64,000 nucleotides of DNA from NCBI GenBank assembly GCA_016787755.1, contig JAEUUA010000013.1, forward strand, positions 402,651-466,650, given 5' to 3'. The notes beneath the pieces are model-generated. The model made no database searches, was not told the DNA's origin, and was given only the letters and a program-made list of their open reading frames with translations. Shown in pieces: positions 9,087 through 17,230 of this stretch. This DNA is from Cyclobacteriaceae bacterium. Lineage in GTDB: Bacteria; Bacteroidota; Bacteroidia; Cytophagales; Cyclobacteriaceae. A program made the translations under genes and the position numbers. How positions within the stretch are numbered: position 1 is the stretch's first letter; every line of letters starts with the position of its first letter.

Positions 9087-9203
9087 GAGCAGAAATGTTA
9101 TTAATGAAATTAAGTTTTGATATGTTATGAGATTTGAGCCCTCAAGTTAAATGAAACAAAATTCAAGTACCAAAAAATCTCAAACTCTTTAACCATTAAA
9201 ACC

Positions 9204-9329
9204 ATGAAAAAACTCCTTTACCTATTTCTATTTCTCGTAGCAACCTCCGGTGTAATCACTTCTTGCACTGAAGAAGAGGTAAAACCTCAAACGGAGAGCA
9301 ACGGAACCGGTACCCCAATCAAAGAATAA
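9204..9329 (+). CDS. 41-residue lipoprotein, tandem copy 1
   Basis: A complete ATG-to-TAA frame of 41 residues. The leader MKKLLYLFLFLVATSGVITS ends in a lipobox (ITSC), with Cys21 as the predicted lipidated residue. The mature part is CTEEEVKPQ followed by a short serine/glycine stretch ending GTGTPIKE, 21 residues in all. This mature sequence is identical in copies 2 and 3, while the leader of copy 1 differs at about ten positions. It is acidic and too small to fold as an enzyme. Function is unknown; possible roles are a surface or periplasmic peptide or a precursor of a signal. Purifying selection on the mature part argues that it is a real gene. Confidence 0.8.
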   Translation: MKKLLYLFLFLVATSGVITSCTEEEVKPQTESNGTGTPIKE

Positions 9330-9367
9330 GAAAAAATCCAACAACTAAACTTTTAAAATCAAACTAA

Positions 9368-9493
9368 ATGAAAAAACTTATCTATTTCCTCCTATTCATT
9401 TCAGTAACAACTGCCACCTTCACTTCATGCACTGAGGAAGAAGTGAAACCTCAAACTGAGAGCAATGGCACCGGTACCCCAATCAAAGAATAA
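9368..9493 (+). CDS. 41-residue lipoprotein, tandem copy 2
   Basis: Same architecture as copy 1: a hydrophobic leader MKKLIYFLLFISVTTATFTS, lipobox cysteine at residue 21 (FTSC), and an identical 21-residue mature segment. The protein is identical to copy 3 over all 41 residues, although the DNA differs at seven third-codon positions. It starts 38 bp after the stop of copy 1. Function unknown. Confidence 0.8.
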   Translation: MKKLIYFLLFISVTTATFTSCTEEEVKPQTESNGTGTPIKE

Positions 9494-9532
9494 GAAAAAA
9501 TCCATCAATTAAACTTTAAAAATCAAATAACT

Positions 9533-9658
9533 ATGAAAAAACTTATCTATTTCCTTCTATTCATTTCAGTAACTACTGCCACCTTCACTTCATGCACTGA
9601 GGAAGAAGTGAAGCCTCAAACTGAGAGCAATGGCACCGGCACTCCTATTAAAGAATAA
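9533..9658 (+). CDS. 41-residue lipoprotein, tandem copy 3
   Basis: The protein is identical to copy 2. Synonymous changes lie at Leu8, Thr14, Lys27 and in the Gly-Thr-Pro-Ile run near the end. It begins 39 bp after copy 2 and is followed 28 bp later by the 55-residue exported peptide gene, so the four genes probably form one transcript. Function unknown. Confidence 0.8.
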   Translation: MKKLIYFLLFISVTTATFTSCTEEEVKPQTESNGTGTPIKE

Positions 9659-9686
9659 AATATACAACCAATTAAATTTAATAATC

Positions 9687-9854
9687 ATGAAATCTAAAAC
9701 CATAATTTTCCTAGGTGCAGTGGTAATCATTTTATCTACCGCATTTGCCTTCAACACTAACTCCAATCAAAACGCTGCTACTGAAAATGTGAAGTCAACT
9801 TCTTCAAACAATAGCGGTGGCTTCGTTTTGGAAGACACGGATCAGTGGAAGTAA
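9687..9854 (+). CDS. 55-residue exported small protein
   Basis: The chosen start is the ATG at 9687; a longer frame from 9630 overlaps lipoprotein copy 3 and encodes no plausible leader. The product has a cleavable signal peptide (MKSKTIIFLGAVVIILSTAFA) and a mature part of about 34 residues rich in Asn and Ser, ending GGFVLEDTDQWK. There is no lipobox cysteine, unlike the three genes before it. It lies 28 bp after copy 3. It may be a secreted peptide or a small periplasmic factor; no family is recognised. Confidence 0.65.
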   Translation: MKSKTIIFLGAVVIILSTAFAFNTNSNQNAATENVKSTSSNNSGGFVLEDTDQWK

Positions 9855-10131
9855 CCTGAACTTAAACTTCTCAACACATTCTTGACCTACAGTCAAGGTA
9901 GGGTTAAGTAACCAGGGTTTTTATTGAAATAGTTGGCAGTTCCGCTTGCGTGTGGACTTTGGCCGAATATTCATGTAACACTTAAAGAGGCTTGTCTAAT
10001 TGACTGACTTTGTGATATTTCAGTTTTCGGGAAAACGGAATCTGAGGTCATATTATCCTCAATTTTGTCAAAAAACACCCTGAATGTTTCATTTTAGGAT
10101 GAAATATTACACCCCAATTTAGACCAAAATC
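9855..10131. other. intergenic region with small hairpins between convergent genes
   Basis: No gene is visible. Three weak inverted repeats occur: TTGAC/GTCAA around 9889-9903 just past the peptide gene, GTTTTC/GAAAAC at 10023-10036, and AATGTTTCAT/ATGAAATATT at 10083-10108. The last lies downstream of sppA on the minus strand and is followed by a GTGTTTTTTG stretch, so it may be the sppA terminator. Confidence 0.4.
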
Positions 10132-11895
10132 CTACTGAATGGTTAATTCAAAGGGCATTCGCGCCTGGCTACCTTGCATGGTCTTCATTTTTATGAGCTG
10201 CAGGTAGGTGCTATAATGTTCCCCTAAACTTGACTTCAACGCTTTGGTTTCTGCATTTTCTTCCATGCCGCTAAGCCACTCCTGTATAAACGATTTAGGT
10301 ACAGGATAGTATCTTGTTTTATAATCATTACCAATACCTGCTTTGTTAGCAGCAATTGCCAGCGCATCTTCATAAGTACCTAATACATCAACCAATCCAC
10401 GTTCCTTCGCTTGAGTTCCTGTCCACACTCTTCCCGAAGCCACTTTCTTCAAAGCCTCTACCGACATTCCTCGTCCATCAGCAGCCTTCGCTGTAAACGA
10501 TTCATAAATATCATCCGTCTTTTTTTGCCAAATTGCTTTCTCCACATTGGTTAAGGGGCGGGTAACAGTTATCAACTCTCCTATTTCTCCAGTCTTCACC
10601 TGATCAAATGTGATCCCTATTTTAGAATCAAGGAATGTGCTCATATCAAACAACACACTAAATACGCCAATGGAACCGGTGATTGTGGTGGGCTGCGCAA
10701 CAATTGTATCACACGCCATCGCCAAATAATACCCCCCCGAAGCTGCATAATCACTCATGGAGGCAATCACTGGCTTTACATTTGACGCAAGCTTTATTTC
10801 ACGCCACATCACATCACTGGCAAGGGCACTTCCGCCCGGTGAGTTAATGCGCACAACAATTGCTTTTACTTTATTATTGGTGCGTGCTTTTCTTAATTCT
10901 TCCGCAAACGTATCAGAGCCAATCACCCCCAGGCTGGCTTTGCCCGGATAGATCTCACCGTCTGCCACAATTACCGCAATTTCATTTTTTGAACCTGTAT
11001 AGGTGGAGAAACTCTTTTTGTATTTGTTGTATTTCACAAAATTGATGGTGCCATTCTTCTCAAGGTTCAATCGCTCTTTCAAATCCTGCAGTACTTGATC
11101 ATAATAATAAAGGGAATCAATCAGCCCCATCGCCAAGGCAGATTGGGTATTAGTAACCAGCATTTTATCAGACATCTCGCGCAAGCGGGTGAGTTCAATA
11201 GCTCTGCTTTCCGAAATATCCTGGAGCATCGCAGTGTTCATATCGGAGATTAATTCGTTAAGCTGCAACCTGTTTTCGTTGCTCATATGATCAAGCATAA
11301 AAGGTTCTACAGCACTCTTAAAATCTCCCACTCTAAAAATCTGTGGTTTAATATCCAGCTTATCAAAAAGTCGTTTGAAAAAAGAAACTTCAATAGCCAA
11401 TCCATTAAACTCAATTTCTCCTTCCGGATGCAGAAATATTTTATCTGCTGCCGAAACGATGTAGTAGGCCTGCTCGGTATAAAATTCACTATAAGCAACT
11501 ATCCATTTTCCTGAAGTTTTGAAATCCAATAATGCCCCTCTGATCTCACGAGCGACTCCATAGCCTGCCATAAACATGCTTAGGTCTAAATAAATTCCTT
11601 TAATCTTAGGGTCAGTTTTAGCGTGCTGAAGAGCCCGCTTTAAAGGTAGCAAGCCAATCGATGAAACAGCTCCGGGTAAAGGAAGCCCTTCGAGGGGATC
11701 TTCAATTTCAGCTTCCGTTATAGGAACATCTAACTTCAAATGAAGCACAGCGTTATCTTTAACAGTTGTACGTGTATCCGTATTTGAAAGACTGGCAATC
11801 GCTCCTAAAAACAATAGAACCGCCAGAACACCTAATACAATTAGGGCTGCCAATGATCCAAGGCACGATGCCAAAAAAGCTTTGAAAAAATTCAT
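10132..11895 (-). CDS. sppA: signal peptide peptidase SppA, 67-kDa type
   Basis: This 587-residue membrane-anchored serine protease digests signal peptides left after secretion. An N-terminal transmembrane helix covers about residues 12-33. Two tandem peptidase S49 domains follow, as in the long E. coli form: the first contains the general-base lysine region VGDFKSAVEPF, and the second the nucleophile region MSDYAASGGYYLAMACD with VRINSPGGSALASD upstream. Both halves of the Ser/Lys dyad are present. It is divergent from folK with a 71-bp gap. Confidence 0.95.
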   Translation of the reverse strand: MNFFKAFLASCLGSLAALIVLGVLAVLLFLGAIASLSNTDTRTTVKDNAVLHLKLDVPITEAEIEDPLEGLPLPGAVSSIGLLPLKRALQHAKTDPKIKGIYLDLSMFMAGYGVAREIRGALLDFKTSGKWIVAYSEFYTEQAYYIVSAADKIFLHPEGEIEFNGLAIEVSFFKRLFDKLDIKPQIFRVGDFKSAVEPFMLDHMSNENRLQLNELISDMNTAMLQDISESRAIELTRLREMSDKMLVTNTQSALAMGLIDSLYYYDQVLQDLKERLNLEKNGTINFVKYNKYKKSFSTYTGSKNEIAVIVADGEIYPGKASLGVIGSDTFAEELRKARTNNKVKAIVVRINSPGGSALASDVMWREIKLASNVKPVIASMSDYAASGGYYLAMACDTIVAQPTTITGSIGVFSVLFDMSTFLDSKIGITFDQVKTGEIGELITVTRPLTNVEKAIWQKKTDDIYESFTAKAADGRGMSVEALKKVASGRVWTGTQAKERGLVDVLGTYEDALAIAANKAGIGNDYKTRYYPVPKSFIQEWLSGMEENAETKALKSSLGEHYSTYLQLIKMKTMQGSQARMPFELTIQ

Positions 11896-11966
11896 AGTAA
11901 AAATTTAGTTCCAAAATTACTGAAAGCTTGTCCGTAAAGAAATAGCATTGCTATCTTTCCTCTACG

Positions 11967-12452
11967 ATGAATTCAAGCTCGGTCATACTCTTATTAGGTG
12001 GTAATTTGGGAGATCGTAAAGCAAATCTGAAAACGGCTGCCTGTGAAATCCAAAAAACAATTGGTGCGATAACAGTGCATTCCTCCCTTTATGAAAGTGA
12101 AGCCTGGGGTAAAATGAATCAACCTGACTATTTGAATCAAGTATTACTCGTGAGCACCACCCTATCCCCCCAGGAGGTACTGCACCAGGCCTTAAAAATT
12201 GAATTCAACTTAGGCCGCATCCGTATGGAGAAATGGGGAGCCCGAGTAATCGATATCGATCTGCTCTATTTCGGAGATAAAGTTATTAATTCGCCCTCGC
12301 TAGTGGTCCCTCACCCGGGCATTGCTATGCGAAGATTTGTGTTAGCTCCTTTGGTGGAGATTGTCCCCGATTTTATTCATCCAGTACTAAACAAAAATCA
12401 TCGGCAACTCTTGGCAGCATGTGACGACCGGCTGACCGTAAATCGGATTTGA
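11967..12452 (+). CDS. folK: 2-amino-4-hydroxy-6-hydroxymethyldihydropteridine pyrophosphokinase
   Basis: The 161-residue enzyme transfers pyrophosphate from ATP to hydroxymethyldihydropterin in folate synthesis. Motifs are LLLGGNLGDRKANL at the N-terminus, SSLYESEAWG, LGRIRMEKWGARVIDIDLLYFGD (with the signature acidic pair) and LVVPHPGIAMRRFVLAPLVEI. A TATCTTTC -7-like box at 11952-11959, with TTG at 11928-11930, lies only about 8 bp before the ATG, so the mRNA leader would be very short. It converges with fabD with 7 bp between stops. Confidence 0.97.
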   Translation: MNSSSVILLLGGNLGDRKANLKTAACEIQKTIGAITVHSSLYESEAWGKMNQPDYLNQVLLVSTTLSPQEVLHQALKIEFNLGRIRMEKWGARVIDIDLLYFGDKVINSPSLVVPHPGIAMRRFVLAPLVEIVPDFIHPVLNKNHRQLLAACDDRLTVNRI

Positions 12453-12459
12453 TAAATTT

Positions 12460-13335
12460 TTATAAGCTAGAAACCTCTGCCTGGGGAGAAATCTTTTTTA
12501 CAAGACCTTGCAACACTTTTCCGGGTCCACATTCAATAAACGTTGTTCCTCCATCCTGTGTCATCTTTTGTACTAATTGAGTCCAACGCACAGGAGCTGT
12601 TAGTTGATCGATCAGATTTTTTTTAATCACAGAAATATCTGTTGAAGGTAAGGCATTTACATTTTGATACACGGGGCATACCGGATTGCTAAATTGAGTG
12701 GAGTTGATTGCAGCGGCTAACTCCTCGCGGGCAGGCTCCATTAAGGGCGAATGAAATGCACCCCCTACCTGAAGGGGAAGTGCGCGTTTGGCGCCAGCCG
12801 CTTTTAATTTCTCACAAGCCATGTCAATTCCTTTCATGGAACCGGAAATTACTAACTGACCCGGGCAGTTATAATTAGCTGCAACAACAATCTCATCTGT
12901 GATCGTTGCGCATACTTCTTCTACAATATGATCATCCAATCCTAAAATAGCAGCCATGGTGGAGGGATTAATTTCACATGCTTTTTGCATGGCCATGGCG
13001 CGTTTATAAACCAATCTCAATCCATCTTCAAACGAAAGTGTTTTGTTGGCAACCAATGCCGAAAACTCACCCAGTGAATGCCCAGCTACCATCTGTGGTT
13101 GCACGGCATCCTGAGCCAAGGCAGTAACCACCGAGTGAATGAATACCGCTGGCTGTGTTACCTGCGTCTGCTTCAATTCGTCTGCAGTTCCACCAAACAT
13201 AATCTGAGTAATTTTAAAACCCAGTATTTCATCGGCTTTATCAAAAAGTAATTTAGCCGCTGAGTTGTTTTCATAAAACTCTTTACCCATACCAACAAAC
13301 TGCGCGCCCTGACCCGGAAAAATAAATGCCTTCAT
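12460..13335 (-). CDS. fabD: malonyl-CoA:ACP S-malonyltransferase
   Basis: This 291-residue enzyme loads malonyl groups onto acyl carrier protein for fatty acid synthesis. It begins with FPGQGAQFVGMGKEFYE, has the nucleophile elbow GHSLGEFSALV, the conserved arginine region LVYKRAMAMQ, the catalytic histidine in GGAFHSPLMEPA and the C-terminal FIECGPGKVLQGLVKKI. Length is normal. It stands apart from the fabH/accBC run at 26-30 kb. Upstream is an 81-bp gap before the DCC-family gene in the same orientation. Confidence 0.97.
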   Translation of the reverse strand: MKAFIFPGQGAQFVGMGKEFYENNSAAKLLFDKADEILGFKITQIMFGGTADELKQTQVTQPAVFIHSVVTALAQDAVQPQMVAGHSLGEFSALVANKTLSFEDGLRLVYKRAMAMQKACEINPSTMAAILGLDDHIVEEVCATITDEIVVAANYNCPGQLVISGSMKGIDMACEKLKAAGAKRALPLQVGGAFHSPLMEPAREELAAAINSTQFSNPVCPVYQNVNALPSTDISVIKKNLIDQLTAPVRWTQLVQKMTQDGGTTFIECGPGKVLQGLVKKISPQAEVSSL

Positions 13336-13416
13336 AAAAATGATGTTTATAAAAATCGATTAGAAATAAAATGTGAGTTTAAGGGATGAATTGATAACTT
13401 CAAAATTGTATGGTAA

Positions 13417-13833
13417 TCATTCCAAAAAGCGTGACCTTAATTCAGGGGTGGGAATCATGCACGTATCTTTTTTCCCGAACCAGCGATAGCGATTTTTAGC
13501 AATCCAATCATACATACCATTCCGAATAACTCTGGGAACTATTTTAAATAGATACAATACAGGCCACAAACCACTCAGCTCCCTTGCGATTTCTAAAGCC
13601 GCGTTACTCTTTTGAAAGAGTTTTTGATTCTTAATTAACAGAACACTGCTCAATTCTCCTTCTGGGAATTCAAACTCATTCAACAACTTCATCCCAAGTT
13701 CGGATTGAAGCGAGGCAAACCTAAATTTCGAATGTGGATCTCGTTTGATTATGAAAAGTACAGACCCATTGCATAGGTTGCACATACCATCAAAAAGAAT
13801 AGTGGGTTGACTTAGCGAATGAGCTGCACCCAT
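13417..13833 (-). CDS. DCC family (DUF393) thiol-disulfide oxidoreductase-like protein
   Basis: The 138-residue protein has the family signature near its start, ILFDGMCNLCNGSVLFIIKRDP, with a CxxC pair. Further motifs are FRFASLQSELG and the C-terminal YDWIAKNRYRWFGK. DUF393 proteins are small thioredoxin-fold-like proteins of uncertain substrate. The start at 13833 lies 22 bp inside the end of the upstream secreted-protein gene, so the two are translationally coupled or the overlap is incidental. Confidence 0.88.
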   Translation of the reverse strand: MGAAHSLSQPTILFDGMCNLCNGSVLFIIKRDPHSKFRFASLQSELGMKLLNEFEFPEGELSSVLLIKNQKLFQKSNAALEIARELSGLWPVLYLFKIVPRVIRNGMYDWIAKNRYRWFGKKDTCMIPTPELRSRFLE

Positions 13834-16730
13834 CCCTTTATAATTTGCTTTTGGTTTTTAGGATCCACTACATCAAATGTTACTTCGGCACTATAGTAAT
13901 ATATTCCTGAGGCAAGCTCCTTACCATTATCATCACGTCCATCCCAATCAATAAAGATTGACCGTTCGCTGCCAGATTGGTAGTTATACACATCTTTTCC
14001 CCACCGATTGTAAACCGTGAAGTCAATCTTTAGAACAAACCGAGCACATCGGGTTCGCAAGTTAACTAAGTCCTGACCACAAGGCGCTACTCCCCCTTCA
14101 CCTATCTGATTGCCAATCCGATCGCTGAACGCACTAAATAAATCATTGCACTTGTCTCCATTTGGGGTGAAAACATTTGGCAATTCATAATATGGACAAT
14201 TGTCAAAGCAGAAAACTTCACTATAGTTGCTAAAATTACCGGCACGATCAACAGCCCGAATCTTATAGCATGCCGCAAAGGATGGTAAATTGATGTCCAC
14301 ATAAAATGTATCGAGTACGGTGGCTTGCAGTAAAAACTCTTCATCATTGGCTCGATTTGCTTTATATATTTCATACTTGCGGATATCATCTCGGCAAGCG
14401 AGATCGGGGGGTCGATTCCACGTTACCGTGTTACTATAAGAATTGAGCCCACAAGAGGAAGTTTGCAGGTATTCTTTGCAGTCTCGGGCGATAATAGAAA
14501 GTTCAGGCGTGCAAGGAGGATTATCATCGTTGGGCTGGGCACACGTAATCTGTGAATAATTTATTAAAGGTTCCTCTACATTAGGATTTCCATAAGCTCC
14601 CCGCGTCATAACCCGATAGCAATACAGCTCATTTTCTTTAAGCGGAGTATTCAAATACTGTCCTGAGTCTATGTAATTAAAACGAAACTGATTTACATCA
14701 ACACTATCAATCAAGACAAGTGAAGATTCACTTGCATTAGCAGGCCCTCTGTAAATTAAATGTTTGGGGTAATCCTGAGTTTGATTGCTCCACGGCACAT
14801 CCGCATTCCACGATAAGGCAATGCGCAAAAACTGCGGGGAGGGTTCTAACCGAACGGTTGATGCCGTTGGCGAAATATCTACGCGTGTCCCGTTACTGGC
14901 AAAAGCAGTAACCCGATAATTATAAACAATATCCCGAGTGTTAAGACCGGAATCCGTAAACACTGTGTCTGCTCTTTTACCGGGAAAAGCCGGTGTGAGC
15001 CCTATATCTCCAGAAAAACCTTCGGCCCGATGAACTTCATATGTATAGGGCGGAGGAAATTGGCCAGGATTGGCATCGAAAGGGGGCGTCCATCGAACCG
15101 TAACCTGGCCATTATTATCACTTTTACCAAGAGTAACGGTACTTGTAACATCAACTGTGACGTTGGTTATTACTGGCGCATCTGCTAAAATGGGAGGCAA
15201 ACAAATTTCTTGCGATACATAACTCTCGCCACCACCCGGTTGTGGAAATATAGCTACTAAGCGATAGCAATACTGGGCACCCACCGCTAAGCCTTTTCCG
15301 TTATTTGTATCTGTAAACCCTGTTGTATTTATCGCTACTTGCGTAATTAATGAGTAACCCAGAAAATCAGGCATACCTGTTACACATTCGGGCGGGGTAT
15401 AATTAAATTGATCAACCCTTCGCCAAACCTGCATGGTCACTGCATTTGCTTTGCACGCATAGTCATCCCATGTTAATGCTACTGACCGAGTACCTAAATT
15501 AACTTGAGGAGGCTGCCAAACAGGGGGCGGCCCAACTACCCTTATATTCCAAGTTTTAAATTGAACCAACGTGGGCCCATTTTTAGACTTATCACTTATT
15601 TTAAAGACGACCTGATAGGGTTGATCTTTTACATGATTGCATGTAGTATTCCACGCTAGTGTTAGTTTAGCTTTTTGCCCGGGCGCAGTTTTTTGAAACC
15701 TAACAGGATTTGGGGTAAAAGTTGCAGGCGATGGATTTACGCTAAATATTTGAGAGAAGGCTTCAATCTTGACACTATCGTAGTCAGGATCAAAACCAAA
15801 AACATCGATAGAAATAGACTCACCGGCCACCACACAAACATCTGGTGGTACTTCTAACTCGGGCCTTAGATTTATGCAATCCTCAATAATGATTTGCATG
15901 TCTCTTATTACATACCCAATCTGAATCCAATTATTCCCAATTTTACGCCACTCTTTAATAACAAAAGCAATGTTGTATTCACCCGGTGCACCGGGTGAAT
16001 CCCAAAGTAAAGTACCTGTAGTTGGGTTTATCTTAAAGTCAGGTCTTCGCAGCCCGTCTTCACTCGCAGTCTCGTAATTAATACCTGCACCCGTATAAAA
16101 TTTCTGATTGTTTGGATCTAAATAACCAAACACGTTTGTATCTTTTTCTCTTTTAGGAATGGTTAGTTCAAAGGAGATACTATCCCCATCTGGATCATAC
16201 GCTCCTGGATTGTGATAAAATGCAGCGCCTGTGCAACCCTTATCAATGGGTGGAACAAGTAATCTTGGAGTATTGCTGCAGCCTAAGAAGGGATCAATAG
16301 TGATGGAAGTCTCAATGAAGAAGGTCGTCTCCACCGAATTATTCATATTCAATACGCCTGCATTTCTATTGGCTTCCAGGTAACTTATTTTATATCGTCC
16401 CGGGCCTCCATATGTGTGATCAATGGAAAAAACAACAAGACCTACCTCAAGCCCAAGATCAGGTCGTTGAGTGTTTTCAATCTCGGGTGTAACAAAAGGT
16501 TTACTTCCATCTCCAAAATCTAAAATACCTCCCCCAAACCGAATCGGTGAACCTGTGTCTGTATAGATTGTTAAAGTGATTTTGAATGTAAGGTCTGTAC
16601 AACTTGCCCGATCAAGTGTTATCTCTCCCGCCCGGAGGTGAGTAGCTACCGCACTCATCTGGCCTGCTGCCATGATAACAACTGCACCAATCGTTTTCCA
16701 AAACCAAGAAATCAAACTTTTATTCCGCAT
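13812..16730 (-). CDS. large secreted protein with type B type IX secretion sorting domain
   Basis: The first ATG is at 16730 (a TTG six codons earlier is less likely), giving 972 residues. A hydrophobic signal segment covers about residues 8-30 and is followed by HLRAGEITL, typical of gliding-associated secreted proteins. The middle has beta-rich modules: a PKD/cadherin-like part (residues ~30-400) and several fibronectin type III-like repeats (~400-860). The last ~95 residues are the gliding-motility-associated C-terminal domain: ELPNVFTPNGDKCNDLF, VYNRWGKDVYNY, WDGRDDNGKELASGIYYY and the closing KGWVQLIR. Such domains send cargo through the type IX secretion system to the surface or medium. 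The role is probably adhesion or an extracellular matrix; no enzyme domain is seen. Confidence 0.92.
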   Translation of the reverse strand: MRNKSLISWFWKTIGAVVIMAAGQMSAVATHLRAGEITLDRASCTDLTFKITLTIYTDTGSPIRFGGGILDFGDGSKPFVTPEIENTQRPDLGLEVGLVVFSIDHTYGGPGRYKISYLEANRNAGVLNMNNSVETTFFIETSITIDPFLGCSNTPRLLVPPIDKGCTGAAFYHNPGAYDPDGDSISFELTIPKREKDTNVFGYLDPNNQKFYTGAGINYETASEDGLRRPDFKINPTTGTLLWDSPGAPGEYNIAFVIKEWRKIGNNWIQIGYVIRDMQIIIEDCINLRPELEVPPDVCVVAGESISIDVFGFDPDYDSVKIEAFSQIFSVNPSPATFTPNPVRFQKTAPGQKAKLTLAWNTTCNHVKDQPYQVVFKISDKSKNGPTLVQFKTWNIRVVGPPPVWQPPQVNLGTRSVALTWDDYACKANAVTMQVWRRVDQFNYTPPECVTGMPDFLGYSLITQVAINTTGFTDTNNGKGLAVGAQYCYRLVAIFPQPGGGESYVSQEICLPPILADAPVITNVTVDVTSTVTLGKSDNNGQVTVRWTPPFDANPGQFPPPYTYEVHRAEGFSGDIGLTPAFPGKRADTVFTDSGLNTRDIVYNYRVTAFASNGTRVDISPTASTVRLEPSPQFLRIALSWNADVPWSNQTQDYPKHLIYRGPANASESSLVLIDSVDVNQFRFNYIDSGQYLNTPLKENELYCYRVMTRGAYGNPNVEEPLINYSQITCAQPNDDNPPCTPELSIIARDCKEYLQTSSCGLNSYSNTVTWNRPPDLACRDDIRKYEIYKANRANDEEFLLQATVLDTFYVDINLPSFAACYKIRAVDRAGNFSNYSEVFCFDNCPYYELPNVFTPNGDKCNDLFSAFSDRIGNQIGEGGVAPCGQDLVNLRTRCARFVLKIDFTVYNRWGKDVYNYQSGSERSIFIDWDGRDDNGKELASGIYYYSAEVTFDVVDPKNQKQIIKGWVQLIR

Positions 16731-16923
16731 GCTATTCAGTCTTCGCAAATTTACAACACCAAAAAATGAGATTAGGTTACAAGTAACAACAAATACTAAT
16801 TCTTAAAAACTCTTTTTCAACTCTACAACGCACGATTTCAAGAAATATTTAGTCGGAGTTAACAAATCGATAAACCAACAAACGATTGGGTTAAATTATC
16901 CTAAATTTAGGAATTAAGTAATT

Positions 16924-17166
16924 ATGAGAGTAGTAAGAGAAATTCCCCACCCGCAGGTTAAAATAACCATTTTTCATTGGAATAACCGATATCTTTTAAA
17001 GTTGGAAGCGGGGGCCTTTGAGCAGACTTACAAAATAAGTGAGTTCGATATCACCTCTGAAGAGGATGTTATTGCACTGCTGGATGATACTTTTATGGTT
17101 CAGGCACTTGCCCGGTTTAACGAAATGGCTGAAAGTTTAACAGATGCAGTCAAAAGGAACGGATAA
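16924..17166 (+). CDS. conserved small hypothetical protein
   Basis: An 80-residue soluble protein with no signal peptide or membrane segment. It shows a beta strand pattern (QVKITIFHWNNRYLLKLEAG) followed by an acidic helix and a C-terminal helix. It reads like a genuine gene: an ATG start, normal codon use, placed 64 bp before the acyltransferase gene in the same direction. I recall similar short proteins in Cytophagales beside this acyltransferase but cannot name a family. Function unknown. Confidence 0.7.
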   Translation: MRVVREIPHPQVKITIFHWNNRYLLKLEAGAFEQTYKISEFDITSEEDVIALLDDTFMVQALARFNEMAESLTDAVKRNG

Positions 17167-17230
17167 TTTCATTTTTGTGTTTGAGCGCTCACCGATTAAC
17201 TTTGGCGTCTTGCGTTGGATTTAATGGAAG

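Larger units (their letters stand above)
9204..9658 (+). repeat. three tandem copies of a ~165-bp unit encoding a lipoprotein
   Basis: Starts at 9204, 9368 and 9533 give unit lengths of 164 and 165 bp. Coding and spacer are both repeated: each spacer is a ~38-bp AT-rich stretch containing GAAAAAATCCA and ending TCAAA(C/T)A. Copies 2 and 3 differ at seven coding positions, all synonymous. Confidence 0.9.

Noticed and set aside
9204..9658. CRISPR array or simple satellite repeat
   Set aside because: The ~165-bp units are complete coding genes with synonymous divergence, too long for CRISPR repeats and with no cas genes.
9630..9854. A longer 74-residue version of the exported peptide
   Set aside because: It starts inside lipoprotein copy 3 and puts a hydrophilic segment before the signal peptide; the ATG at 9687 gives a normal signal peptide.
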